This document shows, one piece after another, positions 7,253 through 17,261 of a stretch of 19,495 nt of DNA. Source of the DNA: Gymnopilus junonius. Taxonomy: Eukaryota; Basidiomycota; Agaricomycetes; Agaricales; Galerinaceae. The notes beneath the pieces were generated by a model that saw nothing but the letters and a program-made list of their open reading frames with translations, was not told the DNA's origin and did no database searches. The position numbers were made by a program, and so were the translations under genes. The stretch spans positions 1-19,495 of the forward strand of contig JADNYJ010000591.1 of NCBI GenBank assembly GCA_015501075.1. The letters are read 5' to 3'. Every line of letters begins with the position of its first letter. Within the stretch, counting starts at the first letter, position 1.

Positions 7253-8848
7253 ATGCCATATATCCTACACCTCCCCGACGATATCATTCTAGACGTATTC
7301 TTCCTGAACGCCAATATGTTCATCGAATTTGATTGCCTAAAAACTACCATCTCTTGCACTCACGTTTGTACCGCTTGGCGTTCTCTTATCCTAGCCACCT
7401 CCTCCATATGGGGCCGCCTCCTTGGCCTAGGTGACCTCGAAAGGCTAAAAGCAAAACATAGACAACAAATCCTCGCCCGAACAGGGAATTCGCCGCTCTG
7501 GGTATACGGAATGGTGCAAAGAGACACTGAAATGCGCGCATTCCTCATCGATGAGATCCTCAACCCCCACTGGGATAGAATTGAACACGTAAGAATCTCG
7601 ATAGTGCGTCCCAGCGAAAAAGAATTCTTTCCTATCCTCCAGCGTCCCGCACCAGCCCTCCGTTCCTTCGTATTCAAATCCATCTCTGGCAGTGTTGTGT
7701 TACCATTTGACTCTATGACACCCCTCTTTTCCGACGACGCCCCATTGCTCCGTATGTTTTCATCTGACTGCATCTCATGCAATTTCAAATCTCCTTGCAT
7801 GAAATACCTCCAGGACCTTACGTTCTCCCGTCTTTTCACAATCCGCGATATTCTAACTTGTCTCCAATCGACCGTCTTCCTCGAATGCCTGGAAGTTTAT
7901 ATGGTCAAATTCTCAGGCTCCAATACAGTGACCGACGATGCGGATCCCCTTCCCACAGCTACCCTTCCTAGACTCATCACGATACAGTTAATACGGATAC
8001 CTGGCGTGAAAGTTGCAGACGGCATGACCTTACTCAAACATATCCAGCCAGCAGATGGGTGCTCTTTAATCTACGACCCGGAAGCCTACTCCATACTAGA
8101 TACGCACCCACTGTCAGATAACTTGAAAGGAGCGATTCCGGTCCTATCCTCCTATCTCAAACGATATATCCAGAAGTACCACTCCCTCACCCACGAGGTC
8201 AAAATCTACCTCGTCATGGACACTGCGATCGCGTTCGAATGCTACAAGGGTGATACCAATAGCGAGTCACAAAATGATATCTTCCGCGTCAAATTCCCAA
8301 CCAACACCCGAGCACCAGGGGAGGACGACGTGATCATATCCTCATTCGCAACCTTGTTCTCCAGCTGCGATTTCGCCGCTGTCACCACGCTCAATCTCGA
8401 CATGCACCGAGGCTGGAGTCCGTCATCGTCCACTGATGAGCCTGGAGTCTTACTATCACCCTCCTACTTGCCATATTTCACCTCCTTCCCTTCCATCACC
8501 CACCTTTCAGTGCATGAAAGCGCCCTTCGAATCATTCTCGCCCTTTCCGAGCCGATAATAGACTCCCAGAATCACCTATTTCCCCTGCTCGAGACGCTTA
8601 CCATCCACGCATTCGAAGACAACTTGGCCGTGTCTACTAGCAGTGGCAGTGGCAGTGTCGCCTCCAGACCCCTCGTTCCATTCCTCCTGCACAGGAAATC
8701 AATCGGCCTTCCGGTTCGCACACTCGTCTATTATGTGTCCAGGTATTATCAGCCGGTTATAAGGGGCTTGAAGGAGATGATAGGGCTGCGTGTGTGTAGA
8801 CGTGGTCCAGGGAGTGAAGAGCTTGAGTATGTTTGCGGACAGGCATAG
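7253..8848 (+). CDS. F-box protein with LRR-like tail, copy 2 (intact)
   Basis: A single uninterrupted frame of 531 codons. I start at ATG 7253 (MPYILHLPDDII), not at the upstream in-frame ATG 7100, because the other copies begin at this point and the preceding 51 residues have no counterpart. An N-terminal F-box (about residues 5-55) shows LPDDIILDVF, then CTHVCTAWRSL and SSIWGRLL. F-boxes bind Skp1 in SCF ubiquitin ligases; the rest would select the substrate. After it come motifs shared by all copies: ILARTGNSPLWV, RIEHV, ILQRPAPALRSF, LQ..A/T LLECLEV, and LFSSCDF...TTLNLDM, SFPSITHLSVHES, FPLLETLTI with LRR-like spacing. The end carries the signature GLRVCRRGPGSEELEYVCG. The substrate is unknown. 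A Ser/Gly repeat (SSGSGSGS) at about residue 465 is low complexity. Confidence 0.85.
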   Translation: MPYILHLPDDIILDVFFLNANMFIEFDCLKTTISCTHVCTAWRSLILATSSIWGRLLGLGDLERLKAKHRQQILARTGNSPLWVYGMVQRDTEMRAFLIDEILNPHWDRIEHVRISIVRPSEKEFFPILQRPAPALRSFVFKSISGSVVLPFDSMTPLFSDDAPLLRMFSSDCISCNFKSPCMKYLQDLTFSRLFTIRDILTCLQSTVFLECLEVYMVKFSGSNTVTDDADPLPTATLPRLITIQLIRIPGVKVADGMTLLKHIQPADGCSLIYDPEAYSILDTHPLSDNLKGAIPVLSSYLKRYIQKYHSLTHEVKIYLVMDTAIAFECYKGDTNSESQNDIFRVKFPTNTRAPGEDDVIISSFATLFSSCDFAAVTTLNLDMHRGWSPSSSTDEPGVLLSPSYLPYFTSFPSITHLSVHESALRIILALSEPIIDSQNHLFPLLETLTIHAFEDNLAVSTSSGSGSVASRPLVPFLLHRKSIGLPVRTLVYYVSRYYQPVIRGLKEMIGLRVCRRGPGSEELEYVCGQA

Positions 8849-8957
8849 GTTAATTTAATGTATGAGTATAGTAAGTGAGGAATGTGCCGGCGCCCGTTAT
8901 TCATGTATAACCAACCTAACCTATTATTTATCCACAAAAGAACATGAATGAGTGTCG

Positions 8958-8963
8958 AATAAA
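8958..8963 (+). terminator. Candidate polyadenylation signal of the intact F-box gene
   Basis: AATAAA lies 110 nt after the stop at 8848 and is followed by A-rich sequence. Confidence 0.45.
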
Positions 8964-9240
8964 GAAAAAACAAAATTTACGAGCAAATATCCGAAAAAGA
9001 AGTGAAAAAAGTAAGAAAAAGAGGTAAGAAATTTAGAAGCCACTGTCCTCCAAGTCCAAGCGTCCAAGCGTCCAGGTTACCACATAGTACCTCTAAATAC
9101 TACATAACTAAAGAACTAAAAGAGCTAAAACGTGAGCTCGAGCTTTAAACCCAAGCTTTAACCGTTAAAAACCGTCCTGCGTACGTGCGAGAGTGTGCGT
9201 ACGTGCGTGCGTCCCAAAAGAATTAAGCGTAGCTAGCCAA

Positions 9241-9265
9241 GTAGGTAGGGTAGGGTAGGGTAGGT
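9241..9265 (+). repeat. GTAGG pentanucleotide microsatellite
   Basis: About five units of GTAGG/TAGGG. It resembles telomeric TTAGGG but the period is five and it is 25 bp long, so it is taken as an ordinary simple repeat. Confidence 0.8.
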
Positions 9266-9312
9266 ATAAAAAAAAAGTCTATTAATTATTATCCTTCTGT
9301 CTCCGTCTTTCT

Positions 9313-9343
9313 CTTCATCTTCATCTTCATCTTCATCTTCATC
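9313..9343 (+). repeat. CTTCAT hexanucleotide microsatellite
   Basis: Five tandem copies of CTTCAT plus a partial unit, in the probable 3' UTR of the tetraspanin gene. Confidence 0.9.
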
Positions 9344-9430
9344 CTCGTTTTTTATTATCACCCCTTCAGCTCCATCTTCATCTTTCAATAATGACATTAC
9401 CGCCCCCTCCCACTCCGTCCATCCCATCCG

Positions 9431-11445
9431 TCATATCAACGGTGCACTCTCTCCATTCCCATTCCCATTCCCATTCCTATATCCATACCCGTACCCCACC
9501 GACCGATTCAAATGCGACGGTGGATGATGATGCCCATGCCCATGTTCCTGTTCCTGCCGCCGAACCCTCGAACTCCCACCCGACTCGGGCTTGACATCCG
9601 TCGGATCGTACTTGTCATACTGGTCACCACCAATGAGAGACACGACAGACCCCGCTTGCGCACTGTGGCTCAGATTCGAGAAGGACGGCGATTCGGTTAT
9701 GAGGGAGGGTATCACCGGCGCATGAGACGCTGAGGGTGCGTGGGCGTGGGCGTGGGGTGCAGACGCGGATGGGGTGTTGGTGTTGGTGTTGGCGTTGGTA
9801 TAGGGTACTGTGTGTGCGAAAGGGGCAGAGGTACTGTGGGCATGGGTAGGGGCGTTGACGTTGGCGTTGGCATCAGCGTAAGGCACGACGGGGACAGTAG
9901 ATAGGAGGTGGAGGTTTAGATTCGAGCGAGAGCGGTTGAGGACGTCAGTGGCTACTTCTTGGCCGTATTGTTCTGCTAGTTGACTGTGCGAGAGGGGGGA
10001 AGGAGTGAGTTAGGGTTGGTTGCAAACAAAAAGAAGATGGTAAAGAAAACGATGGCAAAGAAAGGACAGAAAATAAAGGACGTAAAAAAAAGGAAAGGTG
10101 ACAGAAAAAAAGGAAAGACGAAAAAAAAAACAAGAAAAAAGGCAAGAAAAAAAAAAAAACCGTCCACTCACGTCGCATAATTATCCATAATCACCGCCAT
10201 ACTCGCCACACTCAACCTATACGCCTTGGGCATCATCCCCTTCCCAAACCGATACGTCACATGATTCGAACACAGCAGCCCCGCCACCATCACCCCCACA
10301 TGCGCCGGCACCAGCACAAACGCCACCGTATACCACACCATCAGCACCCTCCTTTCGAATACGAGGTACCGCGACTTGCACCCAGGGAGCGTGGTGCGCG
10401 CGTAGCACGTTTGGGATATCGTAGCTTCCACATACGGCGAAAAGTACCCACAGCACTGGAGCTGATTCTGGATCCTCAAACGGCCGGCTTCGCCGAGGGC
10501 CTTCGACCACTGTGCGTTGATCTTGCCCTCGAGGTTGAACGTGCGGCGGCGGTAGGTCAGGTACCCTGGTATGAGGATGAAGATGAAGACGATCCAGAGG
10601 AGGAAGGTGTAGATGGCCAGAAAGGAGCGGTTGTTCATCAGGATGCCGACCCATCCGATGAGGCAGGTGAGGATCCCGGCGCATGCGGCGAGGGTGGATA
10701 GGGCGAGCTCGGCGTGGTTCCCGACGCGGATGATGTCTGCGTGCGTCCAGACGTTGAACCATGTGAGGAGGCAGAATATGAGGGCGGTGAAGGAGTATAT
10801 TGTCAGCTGCAGGAAGGATGGAAGAGGAAGAAGGGGAAGGGGGAAGAGAGCAGAGGTTCAGTTAGGGATGAACGAAGAAGGAAAAAGAAAAGACGGAGGT
10901 ACCAGTAGATTCGCACAGAATAACACCCATTTAAAACCATTCCAACGCGCTTTGCGCGTCTTTCCTTTTCCTTTTGCTTTTGATGATGTAGACGAACTTG
11001 AATACAACCTCAATCCGCTGCCGCCCCCACCTCGAGTAGCGAACCAGCCCCGCTTGGAACTCCCACCACTCTCATCGACCTCCCCCTCCCCTTCTTCATC
11101 TTCATCCTCGACCGCCGGACCTCCAATCCGTGACTCGCCTGACCGGAACGCATCCACGCCCCCGCCCATCTTTGGCACGCCCGGTCCCAGATCGTCGTCA
11201 TCATCGTCTCGCCTGTGTTTCCCGCCCCTCCTGCGTTTTCTTGGTCCTGAGGCTGAACTGGAATAAGACGGGTGCCCCGAGGAGGCGAGATGTGGATGGG
11301 AGAACTTGGACGGGATGTAGTTTACGGCGAGGGAGAGGTTACTGTCGCCTGTAGTCATCGTCCCTGGGGTAGGGTCGAAGGGAGATGGGGTGCCGTTTCG
11401 GGATCGGGAGGGGGAGGAGGAGAATGGGCTGACGGTTACGCTCAT
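9431..11445 (-). CDS. TSP2: Tetraspanin, Tsp2 family
   Basis: Three exons on - (11445-10903, 10806-10172, 9983-9431) give 576 residues from ATG 11445. The introns (10807-10902, GTACCT...CTGCAG; 9984-10171, GTGAGT...CACAG) keep the frame. The N-terminal 170 residues are disordered and charged, with the family motif NYIPSKFS. Four membrane spans follow: about 171-196, 213-238, 243-264 and 337-360. The large loop between spans 3 and 4 holds the tetraspanin hallmark CCG (299-301, LQCCGYFSPYVEAT) plus Cys at about 315 and 324. After span 4, CSNHVTYRFGKGMMPKAYRL and MAVIMDNYATQLAEQYG match basidiomycete Tsp2 proteins. The C-terminal tail is repetitive (Asn/Thr, His/Ala, Gly/Tyr/Asn/Gly runs). Tetraspanins organise membrane microdomains; in plant pathogens relatives act in infection structures, and in basidiomycetes Tsp2 has been linked to surface and morphogenesis roles. 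The true start is probably upstream (see 11446-11708). Confidence 0.92.
9453..9477 (+). repeat. CCATTC repeat encoding the (Asn-Gly)n end of the tetraspanin tail
   Basis: Four tandem CCATTC units inside the last exon; on - they code for alternating Asn and Gly just before the C-terminus. Confidence 0.85.
9738..9873 (-). repeat. Degenerate hexamer repeats in the tetraspanin tail
   Basis: Runs of GGCGTG and of GTTGGT/GTTGGC on + give His-Ala and Asn-Thr/Asn-Ala dipeptide repeats on -. The period of six keeps the frame, so repeat-number changes should be tolerated. Confidence 0.75.
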
Positions 11446-11708
11446 GGGGGAGGGTGGGCGTTGGTGAAGTTGTAGGTGTGGCTGGCGCTGCTGCTGCTGG
11501 AGGCGTGTTGGATTCTAGGCGGTGGCGGCGGCGGCGGGGAAGAAGAAGAGGAAGGATGAGGATGAGGGTGGGAGGACGCGTCATCCCGCCGGTGCTGGTG
11601 CGAAGAAGAGTGCATAGTGGAGTCGTTCAGATCGACGTCTCTCAGCATAGGCGTCGTCGAAGACGTATACGAGGTCCGGTCGAGCTCTGGGTAGTCTGGG
11701 TATAGCCT
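11446..11708 (-). CDS. Probable N-terminal extension of the tetraspanin, frameshifted from the main frame
   Basis: On - an acceptor CTACAG at about 11709 opens a frame (LYPDYPELDRTSYTSSTTP, MLRDVDLND, then His/Ser/Pro-rich sequence with a seven-Pro run and NFTNAHPP) that ends in TGA exactly where ATG 11445 of the main frame starts. Adding one C to the five-C run (11446-11450 on +) would join the two frames without a break. Either this is a one-base loss or consensus error, or the gene starts at 11445 and this is 5' UTR. No upstream exon with a matching phase could be fixed with confidence. Confidence 0.4.
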
Positions 11709-12411
11709 GTAGCGAACAGCGAGGAAAGAAAGGTTTTCTCAGTCAGCTTTTCTGCGTTTGCGTTGGTCCCCAACCGCCCGCCCTTCACTTGGTACAAAGT
11801 AGGTAGGAAAAAAGGAGACGAGAAAAGAAAACCAAGGGAAGAGAAAGAGGACCTGGGGTTTCAATCCAGCCCGAGTCAGAATCAACGGTCTGTATCAGCC
11901 GCCCCATCGGCATGCAGTCCAAGGCAGGATGGGAAGGTGTGCTATGTAAGCGGACTTCCCTGCCAGCCGAAAGCTTATGGGACTTTTGTGTGCGGTCAGA
12001 CATGACTAGTCCGCATTGCATTACGGAACGAGAATGAAGCGTTCTCGACAGGAAAAGTAAAGGGAAAACGAAAGACTGGGATTCAGGAAAGGACTCAACT
12101 CATTATCATTCCTCTTCACGTTGAACGGCGACGGCATTTCCCAAGATCAAAGTCAAAGATGAGGGCGACGGCGGGATGGAAGGCGTTGCTCACTCCCCTC
12201 CTCGTCGAGGGTGCAAGTAGCAGCTTGAGGCTTGCAAAAGGCCCCACCGGCGGAGGATAAAAATGGGACAGCGCAGAGCATGGGAGGATCTTGGCACAAT
12301 TCATCACGATGCCTTGATGACGTGACCGATTTTAGTAAATTGGTTCATAAACTGAACAACACTAACATAACTAACAATACCTAGCAAGTTAAATCATCAT
12401 CACCATCATCC
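11709..12411. other. Divergent intergenic region upstream of the tetraspanin and the 12.4-kb pseudogene
   Basis: It may hold a first tetraspanin exon. One candidate starts at ATG 12003 on - (MSDRTQKSHKLS...) and has possible donors near 11850, but its phase does not fit the next exon, so it is not called. GATAAAAATG at about 12257 on + is a weak TATA candidate for the gene at 12412. Nothing else recognised. Confidence 0.35.
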
Positions 12412-13740
12412 ATGTCTCAACATGTCTCGGTCGAGTCTCGGTACTAGCCGCCGGTGGTGTCGAGTGGAAGACATTCAAACCATCACATCTCCCCCACCTT
12501 TCAGACGAGTTAAAATGGTTCAAGGCTTGGATCCGGCAGAGAGGGAAACACTTGTGCAGATGCTCATCAAGGCCGAGGACATTAATTTTGATGAAGATAT
12601 GAGCGAAGAGGAACGGGAGACCGTAGCTTCATTGGAATAATTCTTGTTGTCGCACCTACCGAAGGATTTCACTCCATCCGTAAGTCCTTCCTTGTTTCTT
12701 ACTAACAATTTGTGATTCGTAATTGACCAAGGTTGATTCTAATCGAGAGGCCACCAGTACGGGAATAGCTTCCTATATCGACATCAAACACGAGTCACTT
12801 CTTTTTCTGAAAAATAAACTAGACGACCTGGAAGTCTTGGGCCGACTAGAACGGAACGCCTGTAACTGGGAACAGTCATTTGCGGCCACCAAGCAAATCA
12901 TTGCACTCATACGTGCCCATGTATCTTTAGATGTCAGTCATTCACATCGCACTCTGCTTGCATGATTTAATAACTATCTCGGGCGGCGACAGACAAATGC
13001 AGGACGGCGGTTCCTAGTTCAGACAATACTGCTTCGCCTCATATGATGCTGCAGCTTCTGATGTCAACGTTATTCCTGACTTTAAAATGCCACATGCGCC
13101 CGAACGTGACAATGCGGATTTTTTAACCGTCGATTACCTGGTAGCCAAATGCCGCAAGGAATGACTCGTAAGATTTGCCTGTGGTATCCATACATTTCAA
13201 CATTCTCACTTCTTCGTTTAGATCTCTCACTTGCAGCATCAAACGTCGCTCCATCGCGACATGGGTGTACCTTTATCAAGGAGACGATGACGATGTTTCA
13301 CAGGCAATTTCAATCTCGCTCTCGCTCTGCGCAGGTTTTGCAGACAGCTGACTCCCAGGTAACATCGTCCACATTCCATCTAACATCTTCCCCGAACCTT
13401 ACTAACAAAATCATATAGATCATCCCACTTGAGAGCATGCGTGACCAACGGTGAAAAATGGTATTTCTCATCTACAGGAAGATCCTGACCGGTCAGGTGG
13501 TGGGACTTGCTCTTCATTGCCAGTGATGAAAATCGATTCGGACAGGCATTTGGCGCAGGTCCTTGGTCTGTTTGAAAATTGGGTAATGTGTCAAGTCGCT
13601 TCTGACCCCCAGCTAGTGCTTATACTATTTAACGTTTTTAGATTGATCCTTCAAAGGAACCGGACAAAGAATTTTGTGTCCATTTTCTGAAGCAACCTTC
13701 ACTGTGGATTGATAAGTCCCGTCTGAATCAAACCTGTTAG
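12412..13740 (+). pseudogene. Decayed gene of an uncharacterised Agaricomycete family
   Basis: Fragments of one protein appear in order but in changing frames. From ATG 12412 (MSQHVSVESR) the sequence passes LSDELKWFKAW in one frame and DPAERETLVQMLIKAEDINF in another (shift near 12530). TAA at 12638-12640 interrupts TVASLE/FLLSHLPKDFTPS. Real-looking introns follow: 12680-12731 (GTAAGT, TTACTAACA branch), 12933-12992, one starting near 13360 and one starting near 13580. Later pieces are GRRFLVQTILLRL, a shifted ASDVNVIPDFKMPH with FLTVDYLVAKCRKE then TGA, CVTNGEKWYF, DRSGGGT and LAQVLGLFENW. From memory this order (VDYL..., CVTNGEKW.F, GGGT, LGLLRDW-like) matches a large uncharacterised family in mushrooms that may have a restriction-endonuclease-like fold; that fold is conjecture. 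With several stops and shifts it is not functional as read. Confidence 0.55.
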
Positions 13741-13801
13741 TGTAAGTACTAAGCCTGTTACTACAAATGTAAATATCTTTTAAGTACTTCTTCATTTTAA
13801 A

Positions 13802-15308
13802 TTATCTCATTGTATGTTCAACGACAAGCCCTACTTGAACCAGCTCTTCCAGACCCTCCAGATCCGGAGAGGGATCATTGAGGTCATCGCAAACCAACTT
13901 TTGTACTGGAAGGCCGACCGACTGGCGGTGCCAAAGGAACTTCACAACCGGCGTACAATGCCATATTGCCTTCTACGATGCAGCTTCTCTTGAAATAACC
14001 CTACAGTCAACGTTTCAAGGAGGGGGAACAAAACAATACCGCCGTGGAAATTTTTGGAGATGCGAAGAAGGATGAGAAGCGTGCTTTCATTGACGACGAG
14101 GTGCATGACAGAAGGGAATGAGGAAAAATACGGGAGATAATTCAATATAGGTATAGGGGCGATGGAGGAGCAGAAATGCGGAGGCATATCGAGGATGATG
14201 AGTTTGGTGACATGGGAGAAGTCGCAACTGGAGAAGAGGGTTGGGAATAACGACAGTGTCTTGTCAGTGAAAGCTGGATCAGAGGGCATCTTGATCCATA
14301 CGTGGAACTCTTCTTCCTTATGCTGTGAATTAGTGGATAACCGGGAATCCTTGAGATGACATTGAAATAGAAAATGATCATCAGAAAGGTTTATTCTAAT
14401 GGCTTTAATTCGAGAGCGGTGGGTGTGAATATAGCGTTTGAGATAGGACGATAGGGCGAGCAGCGCTCTGTTCAGGACTTCCTGTTCCGAAGGAGAAATA
14501 ATATCGGCATCGAAAGAAATAGTACACCTTTGCGCTGTTTGAATGGAGTTGAGAAGGGCTGTACAAGAAGACATGTGTGCACCCTTCAAACAAATTCTTG
14601 CTAAATTGGGAGCACAGCTGTCGGCAAGGTCGGGTCGTCGAGCATTACGGAACCACCGAGGCATACTTCAAGAGATTCCAGTAGGAGTGCTGACTGGAGC
14701 CAAGTCAAAACTTTCAAAACGGAGGTGGAATGGGATATGGAAAGTTGGCGAAGCCGTCTGAGGCACAAAGTGGAGAGCGCCGGCTCAAGCCCATCGACTG
14801 CAACTACGCGCAGTAAGGGTGCCTGACCAAAGAAGAGTAGTCTTTTTTGAGTCGACCCAAAAATAGCCAATGGCCATCTATGACTGGAGAAATCGAACGA
14901 GCGCAGGCTGGGTGCTGGGCGCTGTAGGATTGGCTCAAATTCTATTTTGGTGGGCTTTGCGATGAAGAGGTGGAAGTGTTCGATTCGTGCCCAGTTGGCG
15001 TTGATGATATAATGGATGATGAAGTCTCGGTCGTTCCCACTGCGCACTAGCATGCCAGCGACCCATAAGGGTGAATTGCCAGTTCTGGCTAGGATTTCCC
15101 TTTTCCCTGTATCGTTCATTCTGAGGAGTTCGCCGACGTGGAGTAGACGGCCCCATATGGAAATAGTCGAGAGGAGGAGGGAGCGCCAAGAGGTGCATAC
15201 TTGAGAGCAAGCGATGGTGGTACGTAGACAGTTTCTTTCGAGAAAGATATTGGTGTTGAGGAAGAATACGTCCAGAATGATATCGCTGGGGAGCTGTAAG
15301 CTATTCAT
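13802..15308 (-). pseudogene. F-box/LRR-like paralogue, copy 3 (two frameshifts)
   Basis: It starts at ATG 15308 with MNSLQLPSDIILDVFF, F-box core CSQVCTSWRSL and IWGRLLHVGE, and shares ILARTGNSPLWV, RIEHF and ILQRPAPSLRSF with the intact copy at 7253. At 14608-14610 the frame breaks: PTAVLP runs into a stop while NLARICLKGAHMSS continues in the next frame. One extra C in the CCC run would repair it. The second frame holds LSSYLKRYIH, LFSSCDFSHVTKL, YLPYFSSFPSVMHL and FPLLETLTV. Near 13960-13985 a second shift moves homology to TPVVKFLWHRQSVGLPVQKLV and LEGLEEL, ending TAA at 13802. The usual C-terminal signature GLRVCRRG is not recognisable, so the end is also eroded. The frameless match explains the + ORF at 13814-13990, which is antisense. 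Confidence 0.85.
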
Positions 15309-15744
15309 GATGGATGTAGGATTCAGAGAATTATCTGTAGCCTAGATATACTTGTCACTGTGTATGAGTATAATAATACTCTGGGGTTGATTGAAGTGAC
15401 TCTGTTAGTGTTGATAGTGGTAGTATGATACATAGCGTTGTCCTTTTCCGGAGGGCTGTGTTCACGCATGCGAGCTGAATAGTATATTAGTCTTTGGGTG
15501 CATGCCGTGTCCACAGCTGTGCAGAAAGTACAATCAATGCCGAAGAAATCAGCGTGGAAGAAAGTGTTTTCATATTTTCCAATAACCGTATTCTGGGAGC
15601 ACTGCTGTAGCCAAAGCCATGTAATACAGCCTTTTCCAGGAATAATTAACTGAAGACGCTCTACACGATTAGCATTTTGAATTCAGCAAAATATTTACTC
15701 AGCTCAACAGAGGCCGAAAACTGCCTTCCATCTGCATACAAATT
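15309..15744. other. Intergenic region between F-box copies 3 and 4
   Basis: No gene or repeat recognised. It should contain the promoter of copy 3 and the 3' end of copy 4, both on -. Confidence 0.4.
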
Positions 15745-17261
15745 TCAACAAACGTATTCTACTTCTCCATTCAACCCGCCTCTGCAGACGCGTAGTCCAG
15801 TCATCTCCTCCAATCCGAGCAAATTCGGCTGGTATGAAGACGCATAATAGACAAGTTTCTGAACGGGGAATCCAATGTCTCTCCTATGGTGCAAGAATTG
15901 TACGAGCGGACGAGCAGAGTTGGCAGTCTTATCTTCGAATGCTGTGATGGTGAGAGTCTGTAAGAGAGGGTATAAGGGCATTTCAGGGCTGGTAAATGCT
16001 GAAATCAATAAAATCCACTGGAGCGTTTTCTCGCTAACAGAAAGATCGGTAATGGAAGGAAATAAGACAAAATAAGCAAGTATGTTTCCATAGTATCGTA
16101 TGATGGGACCAAGAGTGGCGGTGAGTTAAATTTGAGCGTCGTAATGCCAGAGAAGTCGCACGCAGAAAATAGAGGTAACATCAGAGCGTGAAGGTATGCA
16201 GGGATGGGGAACCTCGAGGAGGGCGTGATCGCCACCTTAAATTTACCTGTGTCGTGAAGTCGTTGAGGGAAGCATTCGAACCTAAACCGTGCTGAGGAAA
16301 GGTGAATTTCAACATCCTGAACGTTGGATGAGTAGATGGAGAAATATTGTGCTAGGCGAGCAGAAAGGGTCGGCAAGATACTTTCCAAACCTAGCTTGAG
16401 GTGTTCAACTGGGTAGCTCATTTTGGGCTTGAAATTTATGGCGCAGCCGTCTGCGGGATGAATTTGATCAAGGAATAGGATACAGTCGTGCATGTCGATA
16501 TTTTGGAGGGAAATTTTGGAGAGATGTGGAAGAAAGGTAAAGAGAAGTGGAACATGAGGGTGCGATTCTTCCAGAGGTATGTCGAGAAGAATGAGATCTT
16601 CAAGGAGGGGCATCGACTGAAGGCATACGAGAATCTGGCGAATGGTAAACTGGGGTCCCACAGTGATTTGTCGAAGGTGTCTCATCCAAGGAGCAGAGAG
16701 AGTAAACGGAATGCAGTCCGCTGAGAATCGTTGCAACATGGGTGCACAATCGGAAAAGAGAGGCTGTGCATCTGTTGTAAAAACTACATGCCATTCATGG
16801 TCTGCTTTTCCGCTAAAATGAAAGGAACGCAAATTGGGCGCTGGGAGCTGTATTATTGGCCAAAGGTCTTCTTCAGACGCGGAATGTATACTGAGGTTCA
16901 AATGTTCAATTCTATCCCAGTTGGGGTAGAGAATCGAGTTGAGGAGGAAGCGTAAGAGCTGAGCCTCCCCATGCAGCTGGCGTGAGTAGATCGTTCCGGA
17001 TACCCATAGCAGCGAGTTCCGGCTTCTTGAAAGAATCTTCTCTCTTGTAGAGGAATTTCTCGGGCGCAGTTCGTTTACGTGAAGAAGCCGGCCCCATACA
17101 GAAGGAGTAAAGAGGAGAAGGGACCGCCAGGAGCGACAGACTTGTGAACAATAAATGGTGGTTCGTAGACAGTCGTTCTCGAGGAAGATATTGGTGTTCA
17201 TGAAGAATATTTCAAGAAGGATTTCATTGGCAAGCACAGAAATTGACATCCTAGATGACAT
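15745..17261 (-). pseudogene. F-box/LRR-like paralogue, copy 4 (single frameshift)
   Basis: It starts at ATG 17261 (an in-frame ATG at 17249 is equally possible): MSISVLANEILLEIFF, F-box core CSQVCRSWRSL and SVWGRLLHVNE. Motifs shared with the other copies include RNSLLWV, RIEHLNL, IIQLPAPNLRSF, IHPADGCAI and LFSACDFSGITTLKF. At about 16077 the frame breaks: the first frame runs to a stop at 16005, while the family sequence continues one base over as YFVLFPSITDLSVSEKTLQWI, then YPLLQTLTITAFEDK, FLHHRRDIGFPVQKLVYY and GLRVCRGGLNGEVEYVC with TGA at 15745. Restoring one G (TTGCT back to TTGGCT) would give a protein of about 504 residues, similar to the intact copy. All else is intact, so this may be a recent loss or a consensus error. 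Confidence 0.85.

Larger units (their letters stand above)
8964..9430. other. Intergenic region between the F-box gene and the tetraspanin, rich in simple repeats
   Basis: The two genes converge here, so this should be 3' UTR of both. It contains A-rich sequence (8960-9030), a GTGCG/GTAC-rich run (about 9178-9212), and the two microsatellites listed separately. I see no gene; the Asp/Glu repeat ORF on - at 9233-9427 is only the translation of the CTTCAT repeat. Confidence 0.5.

Noticed and set aside
9241..9265. Possible interstitial telomere repeat
   Set aside because: The period is five (GTAGG), not six, and the run is short; an ordinary microsatellite fits better.
9980..10180. Lys-rich ORF on +
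   Set aside because: It is the antisense of the pyrimidine-rich 188-nt intron of the tetraspanin gene.
10217..11266. Several Arg/His/Pro-rich ORFs of 140-220 codons on both strands
   Set aside because: They are shadows of the GC-rich tetraspanin exons in other frames, without any recognised motif.
11785..12021. - ORF MSDRTQKSHKLS... as first exon of the tetraspanin
   Set aside because: No donor in it gives the right phase for the next exon, and its second half is hydrophobic intron-like pyrimidine-rich sequence; left as a possibility only.
13814..13990. Plausible-looking + peptide (MFNDKPYLNQLFQTL...)
   Set aside because: The - strand of the same stretch matches the C-terminal part of the F-box family (FLWHRQSVGLPVQKLV), so the + reading is antisense.
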